Shown: one piece after another, positions 7,553-15,743 of the stretch
How positions within the stretch are numbered: position 1 is the first letter of the stretch
How the letters are laid out: each line of letters opens with the position of its first letter
Source of the DNA: an uncultured Collinsella sp.
GTDB lineage: Bacteria; Actinomycetota; Coriobacteriia; Coriobacteriales; Coriobacteriaceae
Direction: 5' to 3'
Assembly: GCA_934667065.1 (NCBI GenBank)
Contig: CAKULD010000006.1
Coordinates: 1 to 64,000 of the forward strand
DNA: 64,000 bases
Translations under genes and position numbers: made by a program
Notes under the pieces: generated by a model
What the model was told of the DNA's origin: nothing
The model's input: the letters and a program-made list of their open reading frames with translations, nothing else
Databases searched by the model: none

Positions 7553-8983
7553 ATGAGCGACGGAAAGAAAAAGCTTTCCTTCTTGACGGTCATTTCGACC
7601 ATCATCTGCGTCGTCTTCGTTTGCGAGGCCGCCGCGCCTGCTGCTGCCATTGGCAACCAGCAGTTCTTCTGGTGGATCTTCCTGATCCTGACCTTCCTGC
7701 TCCCGTATGGCATGGTTGTTGCCGAGCTCGGCACGACCTATGACGGCGAGGGCGGCATTTACGACTGGGTGCGCGATGGCCTGGGCGACAAGTGGGGCGC
7801 CCGCATTTCGTACTACTACTGGGTTAACTACCCGCTGTGGATTGCCTCGCTGGCAACCATGTTCCCCGACATTTTGGGCATGGTCTTTGGCGTCGAGTTC
7901 AATCTGATCGCCAAGATGGGTATCGATCTTGCCTTTGTGTGGATTGTTTACCTCATGGGACGCTCCAAAGCGGCCGACTCCGAGTGGGTCCTCAACGGCG
8001 GCGCCATCATCAAGGTCGCTGTTGCCGTTATCGTCGGCGCTCTGGGCATTTGGTATGCCATGGAGAACGGTTTTGCGAACGACATGTCCGCTGCCACCTT
8101 CCTGCCCGAGCTCACCAACACCAACGCTCTCGGTTACCTGTCGATCATCATCTTTAACTTCATGGGCTTCGAGGTCATCTGCACCATGACCGACGACATG
8201 GCCGATCCCGCTCGCGATATCCCCAAGGCCATCATCGTCGGTGGCCTGTCCATCGCCGTGATTTACCTGTTTGCCGGCTTTGGCATCGGCGCCGCCGTGC
8301 CGGCCGATGCCATCGACCCCGACTACGGCATGATTTTTGCCGTCCAGACCATGGTGGGCGACTCCATGATCTTCAAGGTCATCTGCATCGCCTTCCTGAT
8401 CACCCTGTTCGCCAACATGGCTGCTTGGTCCTTCGGCGTCAACTCCGTCGCTCGCTATGCTGCCGAGCACGGCAACATGCCCAAGATCTTCGCCTCGATG
8501 ATCTCGGATGACGACATGCCCAACGGCGCCAACCTGGTCAACGCCATCGTTGCATCCCTGGTGCTGTGCCTACAGCTGGTTCCCATCGATGCCATCTCCG
8601 AGGGTGTCTTCTGGATGCTCTTTGGCACCTCCGTCGTCTTCCTGCTGCTCACCTATATCCCGATGTTCCCGGCGTTCCTCAACCTTCGTAAGAACGACCC
8701 CAACCGTGAGCGCATCTTCACGTTCCCGTTTAAGGGCGCCATGATGAAGGTCATGCTGGCCATCCCTTGCATCGAGCTGGTCTTGGCTATCGTTGCGACG
8801 CTGATTCCGTTCTCCGCCGCCGAAATTGCCGACAAGGTTCCGATGATCGTTATCTTCATCGTGCTTTTGCTCATTGGCGAGGTCTTCCGCGTCGTCAGCG
8901 CCAAGGGCCGCGAGACCGAGTACAAGGGTCTCACCCCCGAGCTGGCTGCTCAGCGTCTCGCTGAGGAGGCCGAAGAGGACTAG
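7553..8983 (+). CDS. APC-family amino acid/polyamine permease, probable agmatine:putrescine antiporter
   Basis: 476 aa with about 12 hydrophobic segments from LTVISTIICVVFVCEAAAPA to MIVIFIVLLLIGEVFRVV, followed by a charged tail ending EEAEED. The GxG-like region of TM1 reads CEAAAPAAAIGN, and helix 6 begins IIIFNFMGFEVICTM, where APC antiporters contact substrate. Position between putrescine carbamoyltransferase and agmatine deiminase matches the antiporter of agmatine deiminase operons, so agmatine/putrescine exchange is likely but inferred from context. It is strongly similar along its length to the permease at 11009, for example in NVQFFWWIFLIITFLLPYG there versus NQQFFWWIFLILTFLLPYG here. 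The start is fixed by AAGGAG 7 nt upstream. Confidence 0.88.
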   Translation: MSDGKKKLSFLTVISTIICVVFVCEAAAPAAAIGNQQFFWWIFLILTFLLPYGMVVAELGTTYDGEGGIYDWVRDGLGDKWGARISYYYWVNYPLWIASLATMFPDILGMVFGVEFNLIAKMGIDLAFVWIVYLMGRSKAADSEWVLNGGAIIKVAVAVIVGALGIWYAMENGFANDMSAATFLPELTNTNALGYLSIIIFNFMGFEVICTMTDDMADPARDIPKAIIVGGLSIAVIYLFAGFGIGAAVPADAIDPDYGMIFAVQTMVGDSMIFKVICIAFLITLFANMAAWSFGVNSVARYAAEHGNMPKIFASMISDDDMPNGANLVNAIVASLVLCLQLVPIDAISEGVFWMLFGTSVVFLLLTYIPMFPAFLNLRKNDPNRERIFTFPFKGAMMKVMLAIPCIELVLAIVATLIPFSAAEIADKVPMIVIFIVLLLIGEVFRVVSAKGRETEYKGLTPELAAQRLAEEAEED

Positions 8984-9267
8984 AGCACCCGGATCCGGGG
9001 CTCCAACCCTCCTCACCTTCTAACCATTCCCTGGGGTGGGTGCGAGCGATTGCTCTGGTAACCACCGCCCGCCCCAATCTCTCTCCCGTATCCTTCGTGC
9101 GTTTTGTCTCCGCGCACCAGGTTACGTCGTCGCTTGCCGGTGCGACTCCGTGAAAACCGGCGCCGGGCGCCCCGACCTTTGCCGGGGAACGGGCGCCTTC
9201 CACTCTTGGTTTTAGGCTGCGGGTAACCCGCCCGCAGCAAGCGATCGTTCGATTTGGAGGAAATCTT
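8984..9267 (+). promoter_or_regulatory. Structured leader before the first agmatine deiminase gene
   Basis: 284 bp without a gene. Several GC-rich hairpins lie close together: GCCGGTGCGACTCC with AAAACCGGCGC (about 9133-9162), GGGCGCCCCG with CGGGGAACGGGCGCC (about 9164-9198), and GCTGCGGG with CCCGCAGC (about 9214-9237), then the RBS GGAGGAAATCTT. The middle hairpin is followed by the T-rich TTCCACTCTTGGTTTT, so it could terminate or attenuate. I could not match it to a known riboswitch. Confidence 0.4.
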
Positions 9268-10473
9268 ATGCGTACGATCACCGAGTCCGAGTCCACCCCC
9301 AAGGCCGACGGCTTCTTTATGCCCGCTGAGTTCGCCCCGCAGGATCGCGTGTGGATGGGCTGGCCCCACCGCACCGACACCTGGGCCCACGGCGCCAAGC
9401 CGGCTCAGAAGCAGTATGCCGCCATCGCTCGCGCCATCGCCGAGTTCACCCCGGTCACCATGTGCGCCAACCAGGCCGACTACGCCAACTGCAAGGCCGT
9501 CTTCGAGGAAGACGAGAACGTCACCGTTATCGAGATGACCACCGACGATGCCTGGTTCCGCGACACCGCCGCTACCTACGTCATCAACGGCAAGGGCGAG
9601 AAGCGCGCTAACCACTGGCACTTCAACGCCTACGGCGGTCTGGTCGACGGCTTGTACTTCCCGTGGGACAAGGACGAGCAGATCGCCCTTAAGATGGCTG
9701 AGCTCTCCGGCTGCCGTCGCTATCGTCCCGATGACATGATCCTCGAGGGCGGCTCTATCACCGTCGACGGCGAGGGCACCCTTGTCGTGACCGACCAGTG
9801 CCTGCTTTCCCCGGGCCGCACCTGCTCTGCGGTCCTGGAGGAGGAAGAGGATCCCGAGTCCATCTGGCCCAAGTTCAAGAAGAAGTTTGAGCCCTGGAGC
9901 GAGGAGCTTCGTGCCTATATGGACGAGCACCTCAAGGATTACCTGGGTGTCGAGAAGGTCATCTGGGTCAAGGAGGGCATCGACCCCGAGGAGACCAACG
10001 GCCACATCGACGACGTCGCTACGTTCATCGCCCCGGGCGTCATGGCCTGCATCTGGACCGACGATCCCGAGTATCCGTTCTACGAGCAGTGCCACGCTGC
10101 CTACGAGACCCTCTCCAACGCCGTTGACGCCAAGGGCCGCAAGATGAAGGTCTACAAGCTCTGCATGCCCGTGAACCCGCTGTTCATGGATCAGGCTTCC
10201 TGCGACACCATCGATGCCGACGAGAACGCCGAGCCGCGCGTTGCCGACGAGCCGCTGATCGCTTCTTACATGAACTACCTGGTCACCAACCACGGCGTTA
10301 TCGTCCCGCAGTACGGCGACGAGAATGACCAGCTGGCCGTTGACACGCTCCAGAAGATCTACGACGAGGTCTGGGGCGAGGGCGTCTACAAGTGCGTCGG
10401 CGTTCAGTCCGAGCAGGTCGTCTTCGGCGGCGGCAATATCCACTGCATTACGCAGCAGGAGCCGTCCGCTTAA
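9268..10473 (+). CDS. Agmatine deiminase, first paralog, with altered motif
   Basis: 401 aa guanidino-group-modifying enzyme (PAD-like fold) that would convert agmatine to N-carbamoylputrescine plus ammonia. The catalytic cysteine is Cys393 in FGGGNIHCITQQ; NGHIDDVATFIAPG supplies the catalytic His-Asp and LEGGS is present. The motif after Trp reads DDAWFRDTAATYVING; the paralog at 18175 has DSWIRDPGPAFLVND, and the usual form is RDxGPxF. It is about 28 aa longer than that paralog because of an acidic/basic insertion around EEEEDPESIWPKFKKKFEPW. The start follows GGAGG. A palindromic repeat begins just after its stop. It lies in the agmatine gene run with permeases on both sides. The changed motif may alter specificity, for example toward a related guanidino amine. 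Confidence 0.88.
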   Translation: MRTITESESTPKADGFFMPAEFAPQDRVWMGWPHRTDTWAHGAKPAQKQYAAIARAIAEFTPVTMCANQADYANCKAVFEEDENVTVIEMTTDDAWFRDTAATYVINGKGEKRANHWHFNAYGGLVDGLYFPWDKDEQIALKMAELSGCRRYRPDDMILEGGSITVDGEGTLVVTDQCLLSPGRTCSAVLEEEEDPESIWPKFKKKFEPWSEELRAYMDEHLKDYLGVEKVIWVKEGIDPEETNGHIDDVATFIAPGVMACIWTDDPEYPFYEQCHAAYETLSNAVDAKGRKMKVYKLCMPVNPLFMDQASCDTIDADENAEPRVADEPLIASYMNYLVTNHGVIVPQYGDENDQLAVDTLQKIYDEVWGEGVYKCVGVQSEQVVFGGGNIHCITQQEPSA

Positions 10474-10477
10474 TCGT

Positions 10478-10580
10478 CTGGCTTTCCGAGGCACCCCATC
10501 TCGCCGCTCAAACCGTCGCTCGCGTACCAAAGTACGCTTCGCTCCTCTTTCGCGGCGACCTGGGGCACCTCGAAAACCCA
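10478..10580 (-). repeat. Long palindrome, GAAAGA/TTGA-loop family (copy 1)
   Basis: Outer arms CGAGGCACCCCA and TGGGGCACCTCG pair with one 2x2 internal loop. A TC/CC mismatch, inner arms TCGCCGC/GCGGCGA, then a loop with a GCGTACCAAAGTACGC tip hairpin follow. Read on the minus strand, GAAAGAGGAG and GGTTTGA flank the tip. The same internal plan with other arms occurs at 22597-22694 and 42503-42604. A short hairpin CAGCCG/CGGCTG follows at 10578-10606. Confidence 0.8.
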
Positions 10581-10836
10581 GCCGATCAATCGGACATTGG
10601 CGGCTGGTTCGTCCGGGGCACGGCACCAGTTTGCTCAATGTCATGGTCGGCTGGGATTTCGTTGGGCACTCCTTTGCCTCCACATCGGGGTGCCCTTTTT
10701 CTTTGATTGAGTACGCGTCTGGCCTGGGATTTTTTGCGGGTTAGGCCAATTGTTCGCTTGAATTTCCCAGGTCAGACGCGTCTTCAATTGCTTAAAGCTT
10801 CCGGTCGCGAGTGCGACCGTTTTGATCGGAGTATCT

Positions 10837-11019
10837 ATGTACCAGCGCATTGTCATCTACACGCGCCTGTTCCGCGAGCGCTGGTCCAACAACTGCATCC
10901 TGTCCTCTCTTTGGGATGGCACCTGTACCGATGACGCGGCCTGCAACCCTACCTTGGGCTGCGCCTTCGGTACAGATGCCATCCTTTTTGCTGTCGGGGG
11001 AGCGTGTCATGGCAGGTAA
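10837..11019 (+). CDS. Possible 60-aa leader peptide overlapping the second permease
   Basis: ATG 10837 is preceded by GGAG at 7 nt, and the frame ends at TAA 11017-11019, eight bases past the start of the permease at 11009. The peptide (MYQRIVIYTRLFRERWSNNC and on) has five cysteines, a basic front half and no recognised domain. Its translation would bring ribosomes to the permease RBS, so coupling is possible. It could be a chance frame; codon use is not decisive. The alternative, an N-terminally extended permease from 10850, would add an implausible Pro/Ser-rich segment. Confidence 0.3.
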   Translation: MYQRIVIYTRLFRERWSNNCILSSLWDGTCTDDAACNPTLGCAFGTDAILFAVGGACHGR

Positions 11020-12400
11020 GAAGTTCTCCCTGATCGAGGTCATCCTCTCGGTTATCTGTGTCGTCTTTACCATCGAGGCGGCGGCTCCGGCATCTGCCAT
11101 GGGTAACGTGCAGTTCTTCTGGTGGATCTTCCTTATCATTACGTTTTTGCTGCCCTATGGCCTGGTGGTGGCCGAGCTGGGCACGGCATTCGATTCCGAG
11201 GGCGGCCTATACGACTGGGTTCGCCTGGGCCTGGGCGACCGTTGGGGCGCCCGCTGCTCTTGGTGCTACTGGGTCAACTTTCCGCTGTGGGTGGCAAGCA
11301 TCGCTTGCATGTTTCCCAGCGTTATCAACGCGGTATGGGGTGTTGAGTTTTCGCTCGGCGCTCGGATCGCCATCGAGCTTGCCTTTGTGTGGGGTGTCAC
11401 GCTCATGGCGATGCAGCCGGTGGCCGAGGCCGATTGGGTCATGGACGGCGGCGCGGTCATCAAGGTGCTCATTACCGCCGTGGTGGGCATCGTCGGCATC
11501 TGGTTTGCCTGCAATAACGGTTTTGCCAACGACATGTCGCTCGAAACCTTCATTCCCAATCTGGGCGATACCAACTCGCTGACGTATCTGTCGATCATCC
11601 TGTTCAACTTTATGGGCTTCGAAGTGGTCGCGACCTTTGCCAGCACGATGAAAAACCCCTCGCGTGATATCCCTAAGGCTGTTATCGCTGGTGGCGTGGC
11701 CATTGCGGCAATCTACATCATTTGCGGTATCGGCATTGGAGCCGCGGTTCCCACTGAGCAGCTTTCGCTCGATTCGGGCATTGTGGATGCCGTCGCTGCC
11801 ATGGTGGGACGCAGCCACCCGCTAACGATGATCGTGGGCATGGCCTTTTTGGTGACGCTGTTCGCCAACATGATCTGCTGGAGCTTTGGCGTCAACAATG
11901 TGGCGAGCTATGCCGCGCGCCATGGCAACATGCCGCGTCCCTTTGCGCTGGTGTCCAAGAAGACCGGCATGCCTAACGGCTCGGCGCTCATCAACGGCTG
12001 CTTCGCCAGCCTGGTGTTGCTGCTTCAAATTCCGTTGGGCGAGGGCTCCGACGTCTTTTGGGTCTTCTTTTCCATGAACGTTGTCTTTCTGCTCATGAGT
12101 TATATCCCGATGTTTCCGGCGTTTTGGCGCCTGCGCAAATACGACGATCGCCCGCGCGTGTTCCGCGCCCCCTTTGAGGGCAAGGTGCTCGCGGTGGCGC
12201 TCGCAATTCCCGTGGTAGAGCTTGTGCTTTCGATCGTCGCCACGATCGTGCCACTCAACAGCTCGCCTGCCGAAATGGCAAAGTTGCCCATTCTCGTGGG
12301 TGTGGTGATCGGTGTGCTGCTGGGCGAGGTTTCGCGCCTCATATCGCGCCGCGGCCGCAGCATCGACAATCCCGGCGTTGGTCTTTTTAAAAAACACTGA
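11009..12400 (+). CDS. APC-family permease, second paralog
   Basis: 463 aa from ATG 11009 (MAGKKFSLIEVILSVICVVF), RBS GGGGGAG. About 12 membrane segments are present. The helix 1 region is IEAAAPASAMGN and helix 6 begins IILFNFMGFEVVATF. It aligns closely with the permease at 7553, so the two are paralogs by duplication. It lies downstream of agmatine deiminase 1 after a palindromic repeat, and may import agmatine or a related guanidine, or exchange it for the product. The C-terminal tail is short and basic (FKKH) rather than acidic. Substrate is inferred from context only. Confidence 0.85.
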   Translation: MAGKKFSLIEVILSVICVVFTIEAAAPASAMGNVQFFWWIFLIITFLLPYGLVVAELGTAFDSEGGLYDWVRLGLGDRWGARCSWCYWVNFPLWVASIACMFPSVINAVWGVEFSLGARIAIELAFVWGVTLMAMQPVAEADWVMDGGAVIKVLITAVVGIVGIWFACNNGFANDMSLETFIPNLGDTNSLTYLSIILFNFMGFEVVATFASTMKNPSRDIPKAVIAGGVAIAAIYIICGIGIGAAVPTEQLSLDSGIVDAVAAMVGRSHPLTMIVGMAFLVTLFANMICWSFGVNNVASYAARHGNMPRPFALVSKKTGMPNGSALINGCFASLVLLLQIPLGEGSDVFWVFFSMNVVFLLMSYIPMFPAFWRLRKYDDRPRVFRAPFEGKVLAVALAIPVVELVLSIVATIVPLNSSPAEMAKLPILVGVVIGVLLGEVSRLISRRGRSIDNPGVGLFKKH

Positions 12401-12493
12401 CCGGTGATCTTACGTGCCGCGGGCGTTAAGTATGAGATTGCCCCTAGGTTAACAAATCGCCGCAGGGGTTCCGCGGCGATTATACAGACTATG

Positions 12494-12685
12494 CTAGCGG
12501 TCGTGCTGCTCGAGCGAGGGGGTGAGTTTAGGTGCAAAGAAAGGGACGTGCCCCAGGTAGGGACAGCTGTCGCTGCGCTCCTCAACGATACAGGGCACAT
12601 CGTCGTAGGTCATCGTCGAGCCGATCTTGGCGATAGCCTTGGCGGCGGGTGCGACGATGATCTTGAGCGGTGCAATTGGCGCCAC
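12494..12685 (-). CDS. Small conserved-looking protein of unknown function, 63 aa
   Basis: A GTG start at 12685 is preceded by AAAGGAG 5 nt away; the frame reads MAPIAPLKIIVAPAAKAIAK and ends SLEQHDR. It has a short hydrophobic/Ala-rich front, a central ERSDSCPYLGHVPFF with one Cys, and another Cys in DDVPCIVEE. The strong RBS and codon use with GC third positions suggest it is real. It is divergent from the LuxR gene starting at 12776. No family was recognised. Confidence 0.5.
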   Translation of the reverse strand: MAPIAPLKIIVAPAAKAIAKIGSTMTYDDVPCIVEERSDSCPYLGHVPFFAPKLTPSLEQHDR

Positions 12686-12775
12686 GGCATCTCCTTTCGA
12701 CCTTAGTGCGTGTTGGATGTTTCTATCACAACCGTAACACGAAATCAAGCAAGTTGTGCATGGATTGAGGATAGT

Positions 12776-13768
12776 ATGAGTTTTGCATTCTATGTCTATA
12801 CGATTCTCATCATGGGCGTTGGATTGGTGACGGTATCAACGGCGCTCGTTGTATGGCTTATGACACGCCGCCGTGATTGTTTGGTAGCAGCCTCAGGCTT
12901 TCTGCTCTACATCTTTGATATGTCGGTAATCTTCTTTGATGAGTACAATCGACTCAAATACGACTATGCAGTAACATTTGATGAGCCGCTACAGCACCCA
13001 TTGCTACGCTGTATGTTGGGCATTGCGATTCTCGCGTGTATATGGCTGTGGGTGACGTTGCGTCTGCGCGACAAACTGACCGTTGGTCGCGTGGCAGCAT
13101 TCGTCGTGCCAATAGCCGTGTTTCAGTTTGTTCTAGTGCCCCGCACGAGCTTCGCAAACCAGATGCAGCAATACCTTTTCTGGCTCACGCGCGATCTTGG
13201 AACAATATTCTGTTTGATATATGCCTACATTCGCTACCGCAAGACGGAGAATAAAGCCGAGCGGCTCGATCTCGAGCGCTCTAAGACGTTCTTTTACGTT
13301 GCCTGCACACTCGCCGTGATGGTGGTTGTCGAGGATACCTACATGATCCTTTTCTGCACGCCGGCCATGGACAACGTGATGGTGAAAACCTTTCTCTGGT
13401 ATCTGAGCGAGCGGAATATCTCGGAAAATTTGCTATATATAGCTGCAGCTATTCAGCTCTTCAAACAGTTCAGCCACATCCTACGCGTGTTTTCGCGCCA
13501 TCCTCGGGCTGATGAGGATGTGGCGATGGAACGTCGTGATGCTCAGGATGACCTCGTCTCGCGCGTCGTGATTTTTTCGGATGGGCATGGGCTTTCGAAG
13601 CGAGAGCAAGAGGTGCTAACGCTCGTGTTGCGTGGACTTGATGTTCAAAATATTGCTCATGAACTCGTGATTAGTCCTGGCACCGTTAAGGCTCATCTGC
13701 ATCGCATTTACGTTAAGAGCGAGGTCAAGACGCGCGACGACTTGATTGAGGCGTTCTGGCGATCGTAG
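12776..13768 (+). CDS. Membrane-anchored LuxR-family transcriptional regulator
   Basis: 330 aa from ATG 12776 (TGAGGA upstream). About seven membrane segments occupy residues 1-245, starting MSFAFYVYTILIMGVGLVTV. A LuxR HTH forms the C-terminus: HGLSKREQEVLTLVLRGLDV, QNIAHELVISPGTVKAHLHR. It has the same plan as the regulator at 5052, including the sequence LYLSERN in that protein versus WYLSERN here just before the last helix. The next gene on the strand is the amidohydrolase, 307 bp on, so it probably controls that gene and the MATE exporter, or the agmatine block. The signal is unknown. Confidence 0.83.
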   Translation: MSFAFYVYTILIMGVGLVTVSTALVVWLMTRRRDCLVAASGFLLYIFDMSVIFFDEYNRLKYDYAVTFDEPLQHPLLRCMLGIAILACIWLWVTLRLRDKLTVGRVAAFVVPIAVFQFVLVPRTSFANQMQQYLFWLTRDLGTIFCLIYAYIRYRKTENKAERLDLERSKTFFYVACTLAVMVVVEDTYMILFCTPAMDNVMVKTFLWYLSERNISENLLYIAAAIQLFKQFSHILRVFSRHPRADEDVAMERRDAQDDLVSRVVIFSDGHGLSKREQEVLTLVLRGLDVQNIAHELVISPGTVKAHLHRIYVKSEVKTRDDLIEAFWRS

Positions 13769-14075
13769 GGCTCAATAGGTTTGGTCGGCAGTACATCGCA
13801 GACCGTTTAGCGTAATGAAGCGGTAATAAACCAAGACAACAAAATACCTGTTCAAGCGTGTAAACCTCCTTAACCCAGCCGTTCGCTCGGCTCCATCTTG
13901 GCAGCTCATGCAAGAGGTGCGTCAATGGGTGTTGACGCGGGGTGTAGGGCGCAGGACAGGCGCCCAACCGCCTGTAGGCACGTGTCACGTAGGGGGCGGC
14001 AAATGCTCCCTCACCGATTGTGCGCGCCGTATTGAGGCGCTCATCCATTGTCCTGTAACGTCTGAGGAGGCTCAT
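13769..14075 (+). promoter_or_regulatory. Regulatory gap before the amidohydrolase gene
   Basis: 307 bp without a gene. It holds GTAAACCTCC at about 13860, resembling GTAAACCCCC upstream of the putrescine carbamoyltransferase, so both could be sites of the related LuxR regulators. Short hairpins lie at AGCCGTTCGCTCGGCT (13876-13891) and GGGTGTTGACGCGGGG. The RBS TGAGGAGG is at 14062. No riboswitch was recognised. Confidence 0.35.
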
Positions 14076-15704
14076 ATGGACAAAGCGGATTTAGTCATCA
14101 AAAGTAATGCTGTGTTCACTGGTGACGGACTGGCCCCGTTCAAGGGTGGCGTTGCCGTCGCGGGTGACAGGATTGTTGCGTGCGGCGAGGATAAGTACCT
14201 TGACGCTTTTATCGGGCCCGATACCGAGGTGCGCGACTATGGCGATAAGCTCGTCATGCCTGGCATCATCGATTCGCATACGCATTTTGCACAGGGCGCC
14301 TTTATGACCGATCCCGATTTCGCCGTCAATCTTATCGATTGCACGAGCTTCGAGCAGTGCATGGAGCGTGTTCAGGCATTTGCCGAAAGCCACCCGAGCA
14401 ACGAGTGGATTGTGGGCTGCCAAATCATTCAGTTCCAGTGGGATGTGCCCGAGATGCCCACGGCCGCGATGATTGACAAATACATCTCCGACCGTCCGGT
14501 ATTTCTGCAGCAGGTTGACATGCATACGTTTAGTGCCAATACCTGCGCTATCGAGAAAGTCGGCATTACCGCCGAGACGCCTGATCCTACGGGTGGCAAG
14601 ATTCTCAAGGATGCGGACGGCAACCTCACGGGGGTTTTCTCGAACAACGCCGGTGCCCTTTTTATGGACGAGGTATACGACCCTGCCCCCGAAGTGGTCG
14701 ATGCCTCCTTTGCCAAGACCGCACACCGCGCCAACGCTCTCGGTATTACGACCGTCGGCATGGTTAATCCGACCTTCGTGAGCATGGACAACCCCTACAA
14801 GGTGCTTGCAGAGCTCAACGGTAAGGGTGAACTGCCGTTACGCGTGTTCATGTACACAGACCTTTTTGAGAACGAGACCATGACACTCGAGGAAATTCGA
14901 GCTAAATACGACTTCCCGGGCACGCAGGTCGAGTGGCATGGCTTTAAGCAGTTCATCGACGGCGTGTGTTCCGATCATACTGCTTGGATGCTCGAGCCCT
15001 ATGCCAATGCTCCCGAGACCTGTGGCGAGCCAGCTGAGGAGCCCGAGCATGTGCGTGCCGCTATGCTCAAGGCGCTTGAGTGGGGTGTTGATACGCGTAT
15101 CCATGCGATCGGCGACCGCTCTGTGCGCTTTGTCCTCGACTGCTTCGAAGAGGGCGAACGACTCTATGGAAAGCAGGGGTGCCGCCATTCGATGGAGCAC
15201 AACGAGACCGTTCAGCCCGAGGACCTGCCGCGCTACGCCGAGCTCGGCGTAAGTCCGGCCATGCAGCCGTGGCATATGCTTCTCGATATGGCTGACCTCG
15301 CCAAGGACGATGCTGTTGGTCCCGAGCGCGCTTCGCTCTCCTGGCCGATCCACAGCCTGCTCGCAAGCGGTGCGAACGTGCATCTGGGCTCTGATTTCCC
15401 CGTCGTGGGACTCGAGCCCATGGAAGAGGTTTATGGCGCGGTCTGGCGCATGCTCGAGGACGGTTCGAATCCCGAAGGCTGGTTCCCCGAGGAGCGCATC
15501 ACGATGGCTGAGGCCCTGCGCGCTTACACCTATGGCAGCGCCTATGCCATGCATGCCGAGGACCGTATCGGCACGCTCGCTTGCGGCAAACAGGCCGACA
15601 TCTGTGTACTCGATCGCAACCTCTTTACCTGCGAGCCGGCGGAGGTCCTCGGTGCCACGGCCGAGCTTACGGTGATCGCCGGCAAGGTCGTCTACGAGAA
15701 GTAA
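14076..15704 (+). CDS. YtcJ-like metal-dependent amidohydrolase
   Basis: 542 aa from ATG 14076 (GAGGAGG 7 nt upstream). It belongs to the amidohydrolase superfamily, Amidohydro_3 type, a TIM-barrel enzyme with a small beta domain. The metal ligands visible are DSHTHFAQG (HxH), the His of IHAIGD, and LGSDFPV with the final Asp. The N-terminal DLVIKSNAVFTGDG and the C-terminal GTLACGKQADICVLDRN with VIAGKVVYEK are characteristic. Such enzymes hydrolyse N-substituted amides or formamides; the substrate here is unknown. It is followed 39 bp later by a MATE exporter on the same strand, so the pair may process and export a compound linked to the agmatine region. No signal peptide is seen, so it acts in the cytoplasm. 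Confidence 0.88.
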   Translation: MDKADLVIKSNAVFTGDGLAPFKGGVAVAGDRIVACGEDKYLDAFIGPDTEVRDYGDKLVMPGIIDSHTHFAQGAFMTDPDFAVNLIDCTSFEQCMERVQAFAESHPSNEWIVGCQIIQFQWDVPEMPTAAMIDKYISDRPVFLQQVDMHTFSANTCAIEKVGITAETPDPTGGKILKDADGNLTGVFSNNAGALFMDEVYDPAPEVVDASFAKTAHRANALGITTVGMVNPTFVSMDNPYKVLAELNGKGELPLRVFMYTDLFENETMTLEEIRAKYDFPGTQVEWHGFKQFIDGVCSDHTAWMLEPYANAPETCGEPAEEPEHVRAAMLKALEWGVDTRIHAIGDRSVRFVLDCFEEGERLYGKQGCRHSMEHNETVQPEDLPRYAELGVSPAMQPWHMLLDMADLAKDDAVGPERASLSWPIHSLLASGANVHLGSDFPVVGLEPMEEVYGAVWRMLEDGSNPEGWFPEERITMAEALRAYTYGSAYAMHAEDRIGTLACGKQADICVLDRNLFTCEPAEVLGATAELTVIAGKVVYEK

Positions 15705-15743
15705 CCCCACAGTCTTTCAATCTCTCAAGGAAAGGGGAGAACC

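Noticed and set aside
9120..9210. Cobalamin or guanidine riboswitch
   Set aside because: I could not match the conserved boxes of either class; listed only as a structured leader.
10850..11008. N-terminal extension of the second permease
   Set aside because: Pro/Ser-rich, unlike the paralog; ATG 11009 has a good RBS.
15461..15480. tRNA-like GGTTCGAATCC motif
   Set aside because: Inside the amidohydrolase coding region, without the rest of a tRNA fold.
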